Source: Bacillota bacterium
GTDB taxonomy: Bacteria; Bacillota; DSM-12270; Thermacetogeniales; Thermacetogeniaceae
Assembly: GCA_013177945.1 (NCBI GenBank)
Contig: JABLXW010000007.1
Location: forward strand, 48,912 to 112,911
Direction of reading: 5' to 3'
Length of the DNA: 64,000 nucleotides
Made by a program: the position numbers and the translations under genes. The notes below the pieces were generated by a model, which saw nothing but the letters and a program-made list of their open reading frames with translations, did not search any database and was not told where the DNA came from. Below, in pieces: positions 36,871 through 44,959 of the stretch (the first letter of the stretch is position 1; each line of letters opens with the position of its first letter).

Positions 36871-38781
36871 ATGGACGGCATTTTTCTGATCGCCCCTTAC
36901 CGGAGGCTCGCCGCCCTCGCCGGCGAAGTTGCCCTGGAGCTGGGGATAATCCTGGAAATCAAAATCGGGAAATTAGCAGAGGGGGTCCGCCTCGCCCGCC
37001 AGGCACTGAAAGAGGGGGCAGCAGTGATCGTCAGCCAGGGAGCCACAGGCTGGCTGATCGCGCGGGAGAACCTCCCTGTCCCCGTTGTGGAGATCATCCC
37101 CACAGGGTATGACCTGCTGCGGGCCGTGCTGGAGGCGCAGGCGAAGGGCAGAAAAGTGGGAATTCTCGACCTTCCCGAGATGATCCGGGGCGCCGCCGCC
37201 CTCGAAGAAATCCTCGGCCTGGAAATTATCAGGGTCCCTCTGCAGACCTTCGACCAGATCGATCAGGGGATTGACATTCTGGTCAGGCATGGGGTTGATG
37301 TGGTCATCGGCAACATCTGCGTCCTTCCCCGCGCGGCAGCCCGCGGCCTGCAGACCGTGCTCATTCCCTGCGGACAGGAGGCGATCGCCCAGGCCCTCCG
37401 GGAGGCCAGGAAGGTGCTTGCCGTCCGCAGCCGGGAAAAGGCGCAGGCAGAAGAAATCAGAACGATCATCAACTTCGTAGACAACGGGATCATCGCCGTG
37501 GACGCCCAGGGTAAAATTTCGGCTCTCAACCCGATGGCGGAGCGGATTCTCGGCCTCAACCACGCCGAGGTGATCGGCCGGCCGGCCGCTTCAATCCCGC
37601 TTGGAGCACGCCTGGAAAGGGTAATTGCATCGGGAAAAACGGAAATCGGTGAAGTAGAAATCCTGAAAAACGGAACGCGGGTGGCCGTCAACGTAATGCC
37701 GATCATCGTCAACACCAGGGCCACCGGCGCCGTAGCCACCTTCCAGGAGATCAGCAATCTCCAGATGCTCGACCAGAAGGTGCGAAGAAGTTTGCGGGAC
37801 CGGGGCCACGTGGCCAAATACCACTTCACCGACATACTGGGCCCCAGCCCGCGCACAAAAGCCGTCGTGGAAAAAGCCAAGCGCTTTGGAAGGGTGGATG
37901 CCACCGTCCTGATCTGCGGGGAGACCGGAGTAGGAAAAGAATATTTCGCCCACGCCATGCACAACGTAAGCCCGCGGCGGGAGGGGCCCTTCATTGCCGT
38001 GAACTGCGCCGCAGTCCCGGAAAACCTGCTGGAGAGCGAACTCTTCGGGTACGCCGAAGGCGCCTTCACCGGTGCAAAAAAAGGGGGGAAGCAGGGCCTC
38101 TTCGAACTGGCACACGGAGGAACAATCTTCCTGGACGAAATCAGCGAAATGTCAGAACGCCTCCAGACGAGGCTCTTACGGGTCCTCCAGGAGCATGAGG
38201 TGATGCGCCTGGGGGACGACCGGGTGATTCCCGTGGACATCCGGGTAATCGCCGCCACAAACCGCGACCTCCGGAAAATGGTGGAAGAGAACCGCTTCCG
38301 GGCCGACCTTTACTACCGGATCAACGTCCTCACCCTGATCATCCCCCCTTTGCGCGAGCGGACGGAAGACATCCCCGTGCTGGCAGAAAACTTCCTGCAG
38401 GTCTTCAACAAAAAGTTCGACAAAAACCTGAAGGGGATCGAACCCAGGGGAATGGAGCTTCTAATTTCCTACCCCTGGCCCGGCAACATCAGAGAACTCC
38501 GGAACATCATGGAGCGCCTCGTCATCCTGACCGACGAGGACCTGATCCCCGCCGACCTTGTCGCAGAGTGCCTTCACGCTTCGCCGGCCCGCCCTGCTTT
38601 TCCTCTCAGAGCCTTACCCGCCGAGGGCCGCCCCGCGCAGACCCTTGCCCGCCTCGAAGAGCAGGCAATTCGCGATGTGCTGGCCTCGGTGCACGGGAAC
38701 AAAAAGAGGGCCGCCCAGATCCTGGGGGTGAGCCGGACCACCCTCTGGCGCCGCCTGAAAAAAAGCACCGGCAACCTGTAA
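36871..38781 (+). CDS. Sigma-54-dependent activator with PrpR_N and PAS domains
   Basis: 636 residues. PrpR_N sensor domain (about 1-175), PAS domain (about 195-300), AAA+ sigma-54 interaction domain (about 325-560) and a Fis-type helix-turn-helix (about 595-632). AAA+ motifs are intact: Walker A GETGVGKE, the sigma-54 contact GAFTGA (near 398), Walker B GTIFLDEI, and the sensor segment RFRADLYYR. PrpR_N members respond to a small organic ligand, such as 2-methylcitrate in the propionate regulator. There is no receiver domain, so it is ligand-controlled. A sigma-54 promoter lies 170 bp downstream and is the likely target. Confidence 0.93.
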   Translation: MDGIFLIAPYRRLAALAGEVALELGIILEIKIGKLAEGVRLARQALKEGAAVIVSQGATGWLIARENLPVPVVEIIPTGYDLLRAVLEAQAKGRKVGILDLPEMIRGAAALEEILGLEIIRVPLQTFDQIDQGIDILVRHGVDVVIGNICVLPRAAARGLQTVLIPCGQEAIAQALREARKVLAVRSREKAQAEEIRTIINFVDNGIIAVDAQGKISALNPMAERILGLNHAEVIGRPAASIPLGARLERVIASGKTEIGEVEILKNGTRVAVNVMPIIVNTRATGAVATFQEISNLQMLDQKVRRSLRDRGHVAKYHFTDILGPSPRTKAVVEKAKRFGRVDATVLICGETGVGKEYFAHAMHNVSPRREGPFIAVNCAAVPENLLESELFGYAEGAFTGAKKGGKQGLFELAHGGTIFLDEISEMSERLQTRLLRVLQEHEVMRLGDDRVIPVDIRVIAATNRDLRKMVEENRFRADLYYRINVLTLIIPPLRERTEDIPVLAENFLQVFNKKFDKNLKGIEPRGMELLISYPWPGNIRELRNIMERLVILTDEDLIPADLVAECLHASPARPAFPLRALPAEGRPAQTLARLEEQAIRDVLASVHGNKKRAAQILGVSRTTLWRRLKKSTGNL

Positions 38782-38784
38782 TCT

Positions 38785-38807
38785 CTGTGTTTCATTTTGG
38801 AACACAG
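38785..38807 (+). promoter_or_regulatory. 23-bp palindrome, possible enhancer (UAS) of the sigma-54 activator
   Basis: CTGTGTT then AACACAG around a near-symmetric core; ten of eleven pairs match with one G-T. No T-run follows, so it is not a good terminator. It lies about 145 bp upstream of the -24 box, a usual enhancer distance. Confidence 0.5.
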
Positions 38808-38949
38808 ATCCCGCCCGGATAGATTTCAAAATTAAACGAAGCGAAACACCAGATGAAACGCCGCCCTCGAGAAACTCTTTACACCTGTTTTTTGCCCCGT
38901 ATTTTCTTCAAAAAAACCTCCCCCCCGGCTCCGGACCGGAAGCATATTC

Positions 38950-38965
38950 TGGCACACTTTTTGCA
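38950..38965 (+). promoter_or_regulatory. Sigma-54 (-24/-12) promoter
   Basis: TGGCAC at 38950-38955, five bases, TTGCA at 38961-38965. This matches the TGGCAC-N5-TTGCW consensus. Transcription should start near 38976, ahead of the 36-residue membrane peptide gene. Confidence 0.8.
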
Positions 38966-39037
38966 GAATAAATACGTAGAAGCTAGTGAAAACAATCACA
39001 TCTCTCGGGGCCAGCAAAACGGGGGGAGGGAAGGGCT

Positions 39038-39148
39038 GTGGAAAACACGACGCTCAGCAGCATTCTCTTGTGGGGTACGCTGGGAATTCTTTTTGTCTTG
39101 CTGGGAGTTCTTCTCGTGCAGTTATTCGCAACCTTTAAGCTGAAATGA
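39038..39148 (+). CDS. 36-residue single-pass membrane peptide driven by sigma-54
   Basis: A GTG start after GGGAGGGAAGGG opens a 36-residue frame with a short polar N-terminus (MENTTLSS), one strongly hydrophobic helix (about 9-31, with ILFVLLGVLLVQLF) and a basic end (FKLK). Frame, promoter and a terminator 36 bases later together form a complete mini-operon. It is too short for automatic gene callers. No family recognised; small accessory subunits of transporters or symporters look similar. Neighbouring PrpR-type activator suggests it serves the metabolite sensed there. Confidence 0.55.
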   Translation: MENTTLSSILLWGTLGILFVLLGVLLVQLFATFKLK

Positions 39149-39183
39149 TCCGCGCAAAGCTTTTTCCCTGCCTGAGAGCAGGG

Positions 39184-39224
39184 GTGGCCGCACTCCAAAA
39201 ACAGGAGGGAGGGCGGCCGTTTTT
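39184..39224. terminator. Terminator between the small peptide gene and the Mut7-C gene
   Basis: GGCCGC (39186-39191) pairs with GCGGCC (39213-39218), extended by ACTCC/GGAG pairing, followed by GTTTTTATT. It sits at the tail of two convergent genes and may serve both. Confidence 0.7.
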
Positions 39225-39975
39225 ATTCGGCAACCTCCCCGCTCAGGAGCTGCCCGAGAAAGCGCTTCATGTGCTCGTAATGGGAGCCCTTCCAGTAGAC
39301 GCGGCCGCAGTTCCGGCAGAGGCGGAATTCGTTGAAGCGCTCCCGGATCCTTGCCGGCAGGCGCTCCCCCACCTCTTCCCGGGATGCCGCCTCCAGCACC
39401 CCATTGCAGCACATACACCGGCGAAAGGGCCGGAGGGCGCCGAAAAGGTCAAAGCGGCGCAGCACCTCGACGAGCTGCTCGCGCGAATTTGTGCTTCGCA
39501 CAAAGCAGCCGTGGGTGACATTGCTCCGCTTCAGCAGGCCCCGGTCCCGGGTGAGGAGAATCCTGCGCTCTTTGACCGAAATCTCGGCCAACATCTCGTC
39601 GGAAAAGTCGTTGCTGTAAAGGGTGTCAAACCCCACCATCCGCAGGTAGGAGGCCAGCTTCCCCAGGTGCGCGTCCAGAACGAAGCGCACTTCCCGCAGC
39701 GGCTCCGGGCGCAGGCGCAAGACAGGGGAAATATCAATGCTCTCGAAAACGGGATACACGCTGACGCGGTCGCCGTCCTCCACCTGCCGCGAGAAGCCCA
39801 CGGACTCCCCGTTGATCAGGATCAGGTCTGCCTCGGTGTGGGGCACGCCCAGGGATTCAATCAGGTCCTTGACGGCGGGCCGCCCGGAAAAGAAATGCAG
39901 AAAGGCTTTTTGCCTCTTTTCCGCAGGAAGAAAGTCATTAAGTTCGGCGTAAAACCGGATCAAGCAGCACTTCAT
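39223..39975 (-). CDS. Mut7-C RNase domain protein with ubiquitin-like N-terminal domain
   Basis: 250 residues. The N-terminal part (about 1-85) is a ThiS/ubiquitin-like domain (ILINGESVGFSRQVEDGD). The C-terminal Mut7-C domain (about 95-245) is a PIN-like RNase fold (FVLDAHLGKLASYLRMVGF, RRILLTRDRGLLKR) with a zinc ribbon (CMCCNG, CRNCGRVYW). Function in bacteria is unverified; RNA processing is likely. Its start overlaps the end of ispDF by 38 bases. Confidence 0.85.
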   Translation of the reverse strand: MKCCLIRFYAELNDFLPAEKRQKAFLHFFSGRPAVKDLIESLGVPHTEADLILINGESVGFSRQVEDGDRVSVYPVFESIDISPVLRLRPEPLREVRFVLDAHLGKLASYLRMVGFDTLYSNDFSDEMLAEISVKERRILLTRDRGLLKRSNVTHGCFVRSTNSREQLVEVLRRFDLFGALRPFRRCMCCNGVLEAASREEVGERLPARIRERFNEFRLCRNCGRVYWKGSHYEHMKRFLGQLLSGEVAE

Positions 39976-41236
39976 CCTCCGGCCCCTTCTTGCTTAAGAA
40001 CTGCTTAAGTACCTCCCCCGCAATCGTTTTTCTATTCACTCTTTTCGGTACCAGTGTTGCGACGGCCCAGGCGGCAATTCCCTCTTTGCGCCCTACAAAG
40101 CCCAGCCCCTCGGTAGTCGTCGCCTTGATCCCGACCGCCCCCGGGGGGACCCCCAGAACCAGGCCGATCCTTTCCTTCATGAGATCCAGGTAGGCGGCAA
40201 GGCGCGGCGCCTGGGCGGCCACCACCACATCCACCTGGGAAACGGCAAAGCCCGCCCCGGCCAGGAGGCTCCTGACATGCGCCAGAAGGGCAAGGCTCGG
40301 CGCGCCTCTCCAGCAGGGGTCCGAAGGGGGAAAGTGGGAGCCGATGTCAGGGAGGCCGGCCGCCCCCAGGCAGGCATCCATCACCGCATGCAGCACAACA
40401 TCTGCATCAGAGTGCCCCGCCAGGCCCGGCGCCCCCGGGATCTCCACTCCCCCCAGGACGAGGGGGCGCCCCTCCGCAAAGGGATGGACATCGCAGCCCA
40501 TACCGACCCGCACCGGGGGCCCTCCGGCCTCCTTCCGCTCATCCTTCTTCTGCCTCCGCTCCCAGATCGCCTCGGCCAGCAGGAGGTCCTCGGGTGTGGT
40601 GATTTTGATATTTTCATAGCTCCCGGGGTAAACCTCAACCGGCTCCCCCAGCCGCTCCACCAGGGAAGCATCATCGGTTCCCGTAAACCCTTCCCTTTCC
40701 GCTTCTGCATGGGCCCTTTCCAGCAGGGCGCGCCTGAAGATCTGGGGGGTCTGGGCAATCCACAGCTCCTCGCGGGCAGGGGTTGCCCGGATCTGCCTTT
40801 CCGCTCCGACGATTTTGATAGTGTCCTTAACCGGCACACCGACGACGACGGCGCCGCTTTCCCGGGCGCGCTGCACGGCCCCCTCCAGCACCTCCGGCGC
40901 CAGGAGAGGCCGCGCGGCGTCGTGCACGGCCGCCAGGGTGCAGTCCTCCGGCAGCTCACGCAGCCCTGCAGCAACGGAATCCTGCCGGGTTTCACCGCCC
41001 GCCACCACGCCGGCCAGCTTCTTCAGCCGGTAGGGTGCGAGGAGGGCGCGGCAAAAGGAGTGCTCCCCGGGGTGGACGACCACCACGTAGCAGGCAACCG
41101 CCGGGGCCTCCTCGAAAAGCATGCAGCTGTGCAAAAGCAAAGGCCGGTCCCCGAGGGGAAGGTACACCTTGTTGAGGGAAACACCCATCCGCTCCCCCCG
41201 GCCGGCCGCAACGATCACCCCGCCTACCTTATCCAA
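39938..41236 (-). CDS. ispDF: Bifunctional IspD-IspF
   Basis: 432 residues, a fusion of two steps of the MEP isoprenoid pathway. IspD (about 1-230) makes CDP-methylerythritol from MEP and CTP: VIVAAGRGERMG, VHDAARPLL. IspF (about 240-400) cyclises CDP-ME phosphate: metal site GMGCDVHPF, GHSDADV and the ATTTEGLGFVGR loop. The usual separate ispD and ispF are joined, as in some alpha-proteobacteria and Clostridia. A 30-residue tail after IspF is unusual. Its start overlaps the stop of the PIN-TRAM gene by eight bases. Confidence 0.95.
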   Translation of the reverse strand: MDKVGGVIVAAGRGERMGVSLNKVYLPLGDRPLLLHSCMLFEEAPAVACYVVVVHPGEHSFCRALLAPYRLKKLAGVVAGGETRQDSVAAGLRELPEDCTLAAVHDAARPLLAPEVLEGAVQRARESGAVVVGVPVKDTIKIVGAERQIRATPAREELWIAQTPQIFRRALLERAHAEAEREGFTGTDDASLVERLGEPVEVYPGSYENIKITTPEDLLLAEAIWERRQKKDERKEAGGPPVRVGMGCDVHPFAEGRPLVLGGVEIPGAPGLAGHSDADVVLHAVMDACLGAAGLPDIGSHFPPSDPCWRGAPSLALLAHVRSLLAGAGFAVSQVDVVVAAQAPRLAAYLDLMKERIGLVLGVPPGAVGIKATTTEGLGFVGRKEGIAAWAVATLVPKRVNRKTIAGEVLKQFLSKKGPEDEVLLDPVLRRT

Positions 41237-42362
41237 TAATCTTCACCTCATGGTAGCGTCGGGAAGATGCCGCATCCTTTTTCGCGACCTTGGGCCTGGC
41301 AAAAATCATGCGCCCTGCCGAAGTTTGCAGGACACTTGTAACCAGCACGGATATGCTCTGCCCGATGTACTTCTTTCCGCCTTCGATCACGATCATCGTC
41401 CCGTCTTCCAGATACGCAATCCCCTGGCCCACCTCTTTGCCGTCCCGGATGACATCAACCGTCCCGATTTCTTCGCCCGGCAGGTACAAGGGCTTTACGG
41501 CGTTGGCCAGCTCGTTGATGTTCAGAACCTTCACCCCTTCGAGCTCCGCAACCTTATTGAGATTGTAGTCATTTGTGACAACCGGAGCATCCAACCGCTT
41601 GGCCGCCTTAATCAGCTTCGTGTCCACATCATGATCCTCAAGGTCCTCAAAGTCCCGGACTTCGACGCGGATCCCCTGCTCTTTGCGCATTTTATTCAGA
41701 ATGTCCAGGCCCCGCCTCCCCTTGTTGCGCCTGAGCAGGTCCGAGGAATCCGCAATGTGCTGGAGCTCCTCCAGAACAAAGCGAGGCACGATCAGGGTTC
41801 CCTCCAGAAAACCGCTCCGGCAGATGTCCGCAATCCGCCCGTCGATAATCACATTGGTATCAAGGATCTTGCAGGCCCCTTTCGGGATTTCACCGCGCAC
41901 CTGCTTGCTTCCAGGCCTCAGAAAAGAAAAAAGACCTGCCAGCTCTTCCTTCTTCTTCAACCCCACGCTCAATCCCAGATAGCCGAGCAGCAGACTGGCG
42001 GCAACGGGAATGTACGGCCCCACCCAGGGGATCCGGGCCAGTGGAGCCCCTAACAAATTGGCAATAATCAGGCCTACGATAAGTCCTGAAGCACCGCCGG
42101 CCAGATCCTGCATCGGGGTGCGCTGGAGTGCTGCCTCGAAAAAGCGCACCATCTGCAGGGTAACCTTCATGAACCAGGGCGCCAGAAGAAAGGTCACAAA
42201 ACCAAAGAGCAAGGCGAGCAAACCGACGAGGGAGTACCATGGGACCCCTGCCGTTGGAATGAAGGACTTGATGAAGTCAAGGCGACCGATGAAAAACCCC
42301 AGAGAAAAACCGAGCCCCCCGCCTGCCAGTCCCAGAAGGATTTGAATAATGCGCCGCGCCAA
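41229..42362 (-). CDS. PIN-TRAM membrane protein (YacL-like)
   Basis: 377 residues. Four N-terminal membrane helices (about 5-150), a PIN-type nuclease domain with acidic residues (ILDTNVIIDGR, DTKLI, VVTNDYNLNKVA) and a C-terminal TRAM domain (TMIVIEGGKKYIGQ). YacL-type proteins are found beside disA, radA and ispD in Firmicutes; their RNA or signalling role is not settled. Order with carD upstream and ispDF downstream is typical. Confidence 0.92.
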   Translation of the reverse strand: MARRIIQILLGLAGGGLGFSLGFFIGRLDFIKSFIPTAGVPWYSLVGLLALLFGFVTFLLAPWFMKVTLQMVRFFEAALQRTPMQDLAGGASGLIVGLIIANLLGAPLARIPWVGPYIPVAASLLLGYLGLSVGLKKKEELAGLFSFLRPGSKQVRGEIPKGACKILDTNVIIDGRIADICRSGFLEGTLIVPRFVLEELQHIADSSDLLRRNKGRRGLDILNKMRKEQGIRVEVRDFEDLEDHDVDTKLIKAAKRLDAPVVTNDYNLNKVAELEGVKVLNINELANAVKPLYLPGEEIGTVDVIRDGKEVGQGIAYLEDGTMIVIEGGKKYIGQSISVLVTSVLQTSAGRMIFARPKVAKKDAASSRRYHEVKIIG

Positions 42363-42469
42363 CTTTCCACCTCCCTTTACCAGCCGATACCCTTATTCTG
42401 GGTTACTGCTGCTTTCATTATACGCAAATTTCCAGCAATCTACAAGAGAAGCTTTCCGGGCCCGTCCCC

Positions 42470-42949
42470 TCACCCACCGGCAACGGCTTCCTTGATGAGA
42501 GACTCCACTTTCTCGGGATCCATCTTTCCTGCCAGGACGAGTTCGCTGATCAGGATCTGGCGGGCGCTTTCCAGCATCCTTTTTTCCCCCGAAGACAGGC
42601 CTTTTTTCAGCTCCTGGCGCATCAAATTCCTGACCACCTCCGCAACCGCAAAAACATTTCCGGTCCGGATTTTTTCAAGGTTCGCCCGGTACCTGTGGTT
42701 CCAGTTGAGGGTGTTTTTGACCTGCTCGTCCCTTGCCAGAACTTTAAAAACGCCCGGGATCTGCTTTTCGTTTATAACCTGCCGCACCCCGATCTGCTCC
42801 ACCTTCTCCACCGGGATGAGCACTTTCAGGTTTCCCGAAAAAAGCCGGAGCACGTAGTATTCCCTGCGGTCTTCGCCCCGGCTCTCGATGGTCTCGATAA
42901 CCCCGGCGCCATGCATCGGGTGCACAACCTGGTCTCCAACCTTAAACAT
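42470..42949 (-). CDS. carD: CarD-family transcription regulator
   Basis: 159 residues: N-terminal Tudor-like RNAP-interaction domain (MFKVGDQVVHPMHGAGVIE) and a C-terminal helical DNA-binding domain (NRYRANLEKI-like HRYRANLEKIRTGN). CarD stabilises open promoter complexes and affects rRNA and stress transcription. The ATG is well spaced after GGAGG. Co-oriented with the PIN-TRAM gene (108 bp gap). Confidence 0.95.
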   Translation of the reverse strand: MFKVGDQVVHPMHGAGVIETIESRGEDRREYYVLRLFSGNLKVLIPVEKVEQIGVRQVINEKQIPGVFKVLARDEQVKNTLNWNHRYRANLEKIRTGNVFAVAEVVRNLMRQELKKGLSSGEKRMLESARQILISELVLAGKMDPEKVESLIKEAVAGG

Positions 42950-43146
42950 TTTTCCGGCCTCCTGGAGTAATCAGACTGATTTTATTATATCAGAACAGCC
43001 TATTTCTGTCAAAAACAGGAGAATCTGTTGACCCTCCACCCCTGAGCTGACAGCTGTAGATTTCCAGGGCAGAATTGACAAAAGAAAAAGGATGCAGCTA
43101 TAATTAGGTTGACCGGCACATACAAAGTGATGAGGAGGCCTGGTGA

Positions 43147-43542
43147 ATGAAGGACCTGATCTGTGACGAGTTCCAGAATATGGTGTCCGAGCTTCTCATC
43201 CGCCACCACAGCATTCTGGACGTCCTTTCCAAATTCCAGGAAGCATGTGCCCGAACCAACCGCGCTACCGTGAAAGCCGTTACCGGCTGCGGTTGCCTCA
43301 GCATCGAAGCCAAGAAAAAGCCGATTCCCTCCGACGCCTCCCTCCTGGATCTCAAGGACTACTTCGAAAGCCACCTGCGCGGAGAACTCTGTCCGAACTG
43401 CCGGGAAATCATCGAAACGGAAATCGGAAAAACCCTCTTCTATCTGACGGCCCTCTGCAACCTCCTTGACCTGAACCTCTACGATATTTTCCTCAAGGAA
43501 CACAAAAAGATCAGCACGCTCCGTGTCTTTAATTTCACCTGA
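43147..43542 (+). CDS. Conserved clostridial protein with CGC and CPNC motifs, unknown function
   Basis: 131 residues; not assigned to a named family with certainty. It is mostly helical, with Cys pairs in TGCGCL (about 57) and LCPNCREII (about 82). Similar short proteins are found in the CarD-DisA neighbourhood of Clostridia, so it is likely real. No membrane segment. Start follows GAGGAGG. Divergent from carD and convergent with disA. Confidence 0.6.
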   Translation: MKDLICDEFQNMVSELLIRHHSILDVLSKFQEACARTNRATVKAVTGCGCLSIEAKKKPIPSDASLLDLKDYFESHLRGELCPNCREIIETEIGKTLFYLTALCNLLDLNLYDIFLKEHKKISTLRVFNFT

Positions 43543-43636
43543 TGGCCTTCCTGACCCTTTTTTCAGAGTTCTCCGGCCCCGAAAAGGACGGGTTGCCTTT
43601 TTCCGGGAAAGCTGCATGAACCGGACAAATTGGAAC

Positions 43637-43667
43637 AAAAAAAGCATCCCCAGCGGATGCTTTTTTT
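43637..43667. terminator. Bidirectional terminator between the 43.1 kb gene and disA
   Basis: A-rich run plus GCATCC pairs with GGATGC plus T-rich run (43637-43649 with 43655-43667). It is symmetric, so it ends both convergent genes. Confidence 0.9.
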
Positions 43668-43685
43668 GATTTATCAAAAATACGG

Positions 43686-44927
43686 CTAGATATAGCGGTC
43701 GAGCATCACCTGCTCCTGGAGGCGGCGCAGGCCGTTTTTAATGGCGCGCGCCCTGACCTCACCGATCCCCTCGACCTCATCCAGTTCCTCAATGGAAGCC
43801 TTGAGAATGTTTTGCAGGTTGTGGAAGGTCTGGATGAGGTTTTCGATGATCTGGTAGGGAAGACGCGGGATCTTTTGAAGGATCCGGTAGCCCCGCGGGT
43901 AAACCGTAAGATCCAGAACGCTGGCGGCGGCTCCGTAGCCCAGGGCGCGGCTGATGTTTGTTAAATCGAGAAGCTCCTCCGAGGACCAGCTGGCGAAGAA
44001 CTGCCTGTCCTCAAGGGGGCCCTGGACTTCTCCAACATGGTAGTCCCGGATGACGTGAAGGAGTTCCTCCTCGACATTTGCCGCCAGTTCCTCCACCTGC
44101 ATCGCGATGAGCCGCCCCTCGGTGCCCAGCTCGCTGATGTAATTCTGCAGTTCCCGGACGATTCGCATCACCATTTCGCCGCGCTGGACAACGCGGGCAA
44201 CATCGTAAACGGTCACCAGCTCTTCGAACTCGAGAGCAGTCAAATTGAGAACGGCCTTGTCAAAGACCCCTTTATACTTCTCCAGGGTCTGAATTGCCTG
44301 GTTGGCCTTGGCGAGGATCACACCGATGTCCCGGAGGCTGTAGCGGATCGCCCCTTTGTAAAGGGTGATCACGCTCCGGCGCTGGGAGATGGCGATGACC
44401 AGGGCCCCCGTCTGGCGCGCCACGCGTTCTGCCGTCCGGTGCCTGATCCCGGTTTCCACCGAAGGGATGAGGGGATCCGGAACAAGCTGGGCGTTGGCGT
44501 ACAGAATTCGCCTGGCATCGTGGCTCAGGACAATCGCGCCATCCATTTTTGCGAGTTCGTACAGGCTGGGCGGAGTAAACTCGGTGTCGATCTGGAAGCC
44601 CCCCTCCACCAGGCTCAAAATTTCCAGGCTGTCCCCGATGACGATCAGCGCCCCCATTTTTGCCCGCAGGATGCTTTCAAGGCCCTCCCGCAGGGGGGTC
44701 CCCGGCGCCACCATTTTCAAAGCCTTGAGGAGGCCGTCGTCCTTCTCCGGCCGCTCTTCCCTGGCCTCGCGGGCCTCCTTCACCTCTTTGCCGGCCTCGC
44801 GGCCATCCTTCTCTTTCGGATCCTTTTCCTTCAAGGGCTCCTTCTCCTTGAGAGGCTCCCGGGCACCCCTGCTCTTCTGCGGTTTTTCTTCCCTTCCTCT
44901 TTCCTCTTGAACCTGATCCTCTTTCAC
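43686..44927 (-). CDS. disA: DNA integrity scanning protein DisA (di-adenylate cyclase), with N-terminal extension
   Basis: 413 residues versus about 355-360 usually. The extra roughly 60 residues at the start are highly charged with repeated KEKEPLKEKDPKEK. The DAC domain follows (about 70-190: GALIVIGD, DGAIVLSHD, GIRHRTAERVARQ), making cyclic di-AMP from two ATP. Then come the linker and HhH DNA-binding region (EVEGIGEVRARAIK). The extension is supported by a good GGGAGGG before the GTG start. It lies downstream of radA (32 bp), the usual order. Confidence 0.95.
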   Translation of the reverse strand: MKEDQVQEERGREEKPQKSRGAREPLKEKEPLKEKDPKEKDGREAGKEVKEAREAREERPEKDDGLLKALKMVAPGTPLREGLESILRAKMGALIVIGDSLEILSLVEGGFQIDTEFTPPSLYELAKMDGAIVLSHDARRILYANAQLVPDPLIPSVETGIRHRTAERVARQTGALVIAISQRRSVITLYKGAIRYSLRDIGVILAKANQAIQTLEKYKGVFDKAVLNLTALEFEELVTVYDVARVVQRGEMVMRIVRELQNYISELGTEGRLIAMQVEELAANVEEELLHVIRDYHVGEVQGPLEDRQFFASWSSEELLDLTNISRALGYGAAASVLDLTVYPRGYRILQKIPRLPYQIIENLIQTFHNLQNILKASIEELDEVEGIGEVRARAIKNGLRRLQEQVMLDRYI

Positions 44928-44959
44928 TGTTGCCCTCCCAAAAATTTTTAAAATCCCTC

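Noticed and set aside
38785..38807. Reading the palindrome as the terminator of the activator gene
   Set aside because: No T-run on either side; distance to the sigma-54 promoter fits an enhancer better.
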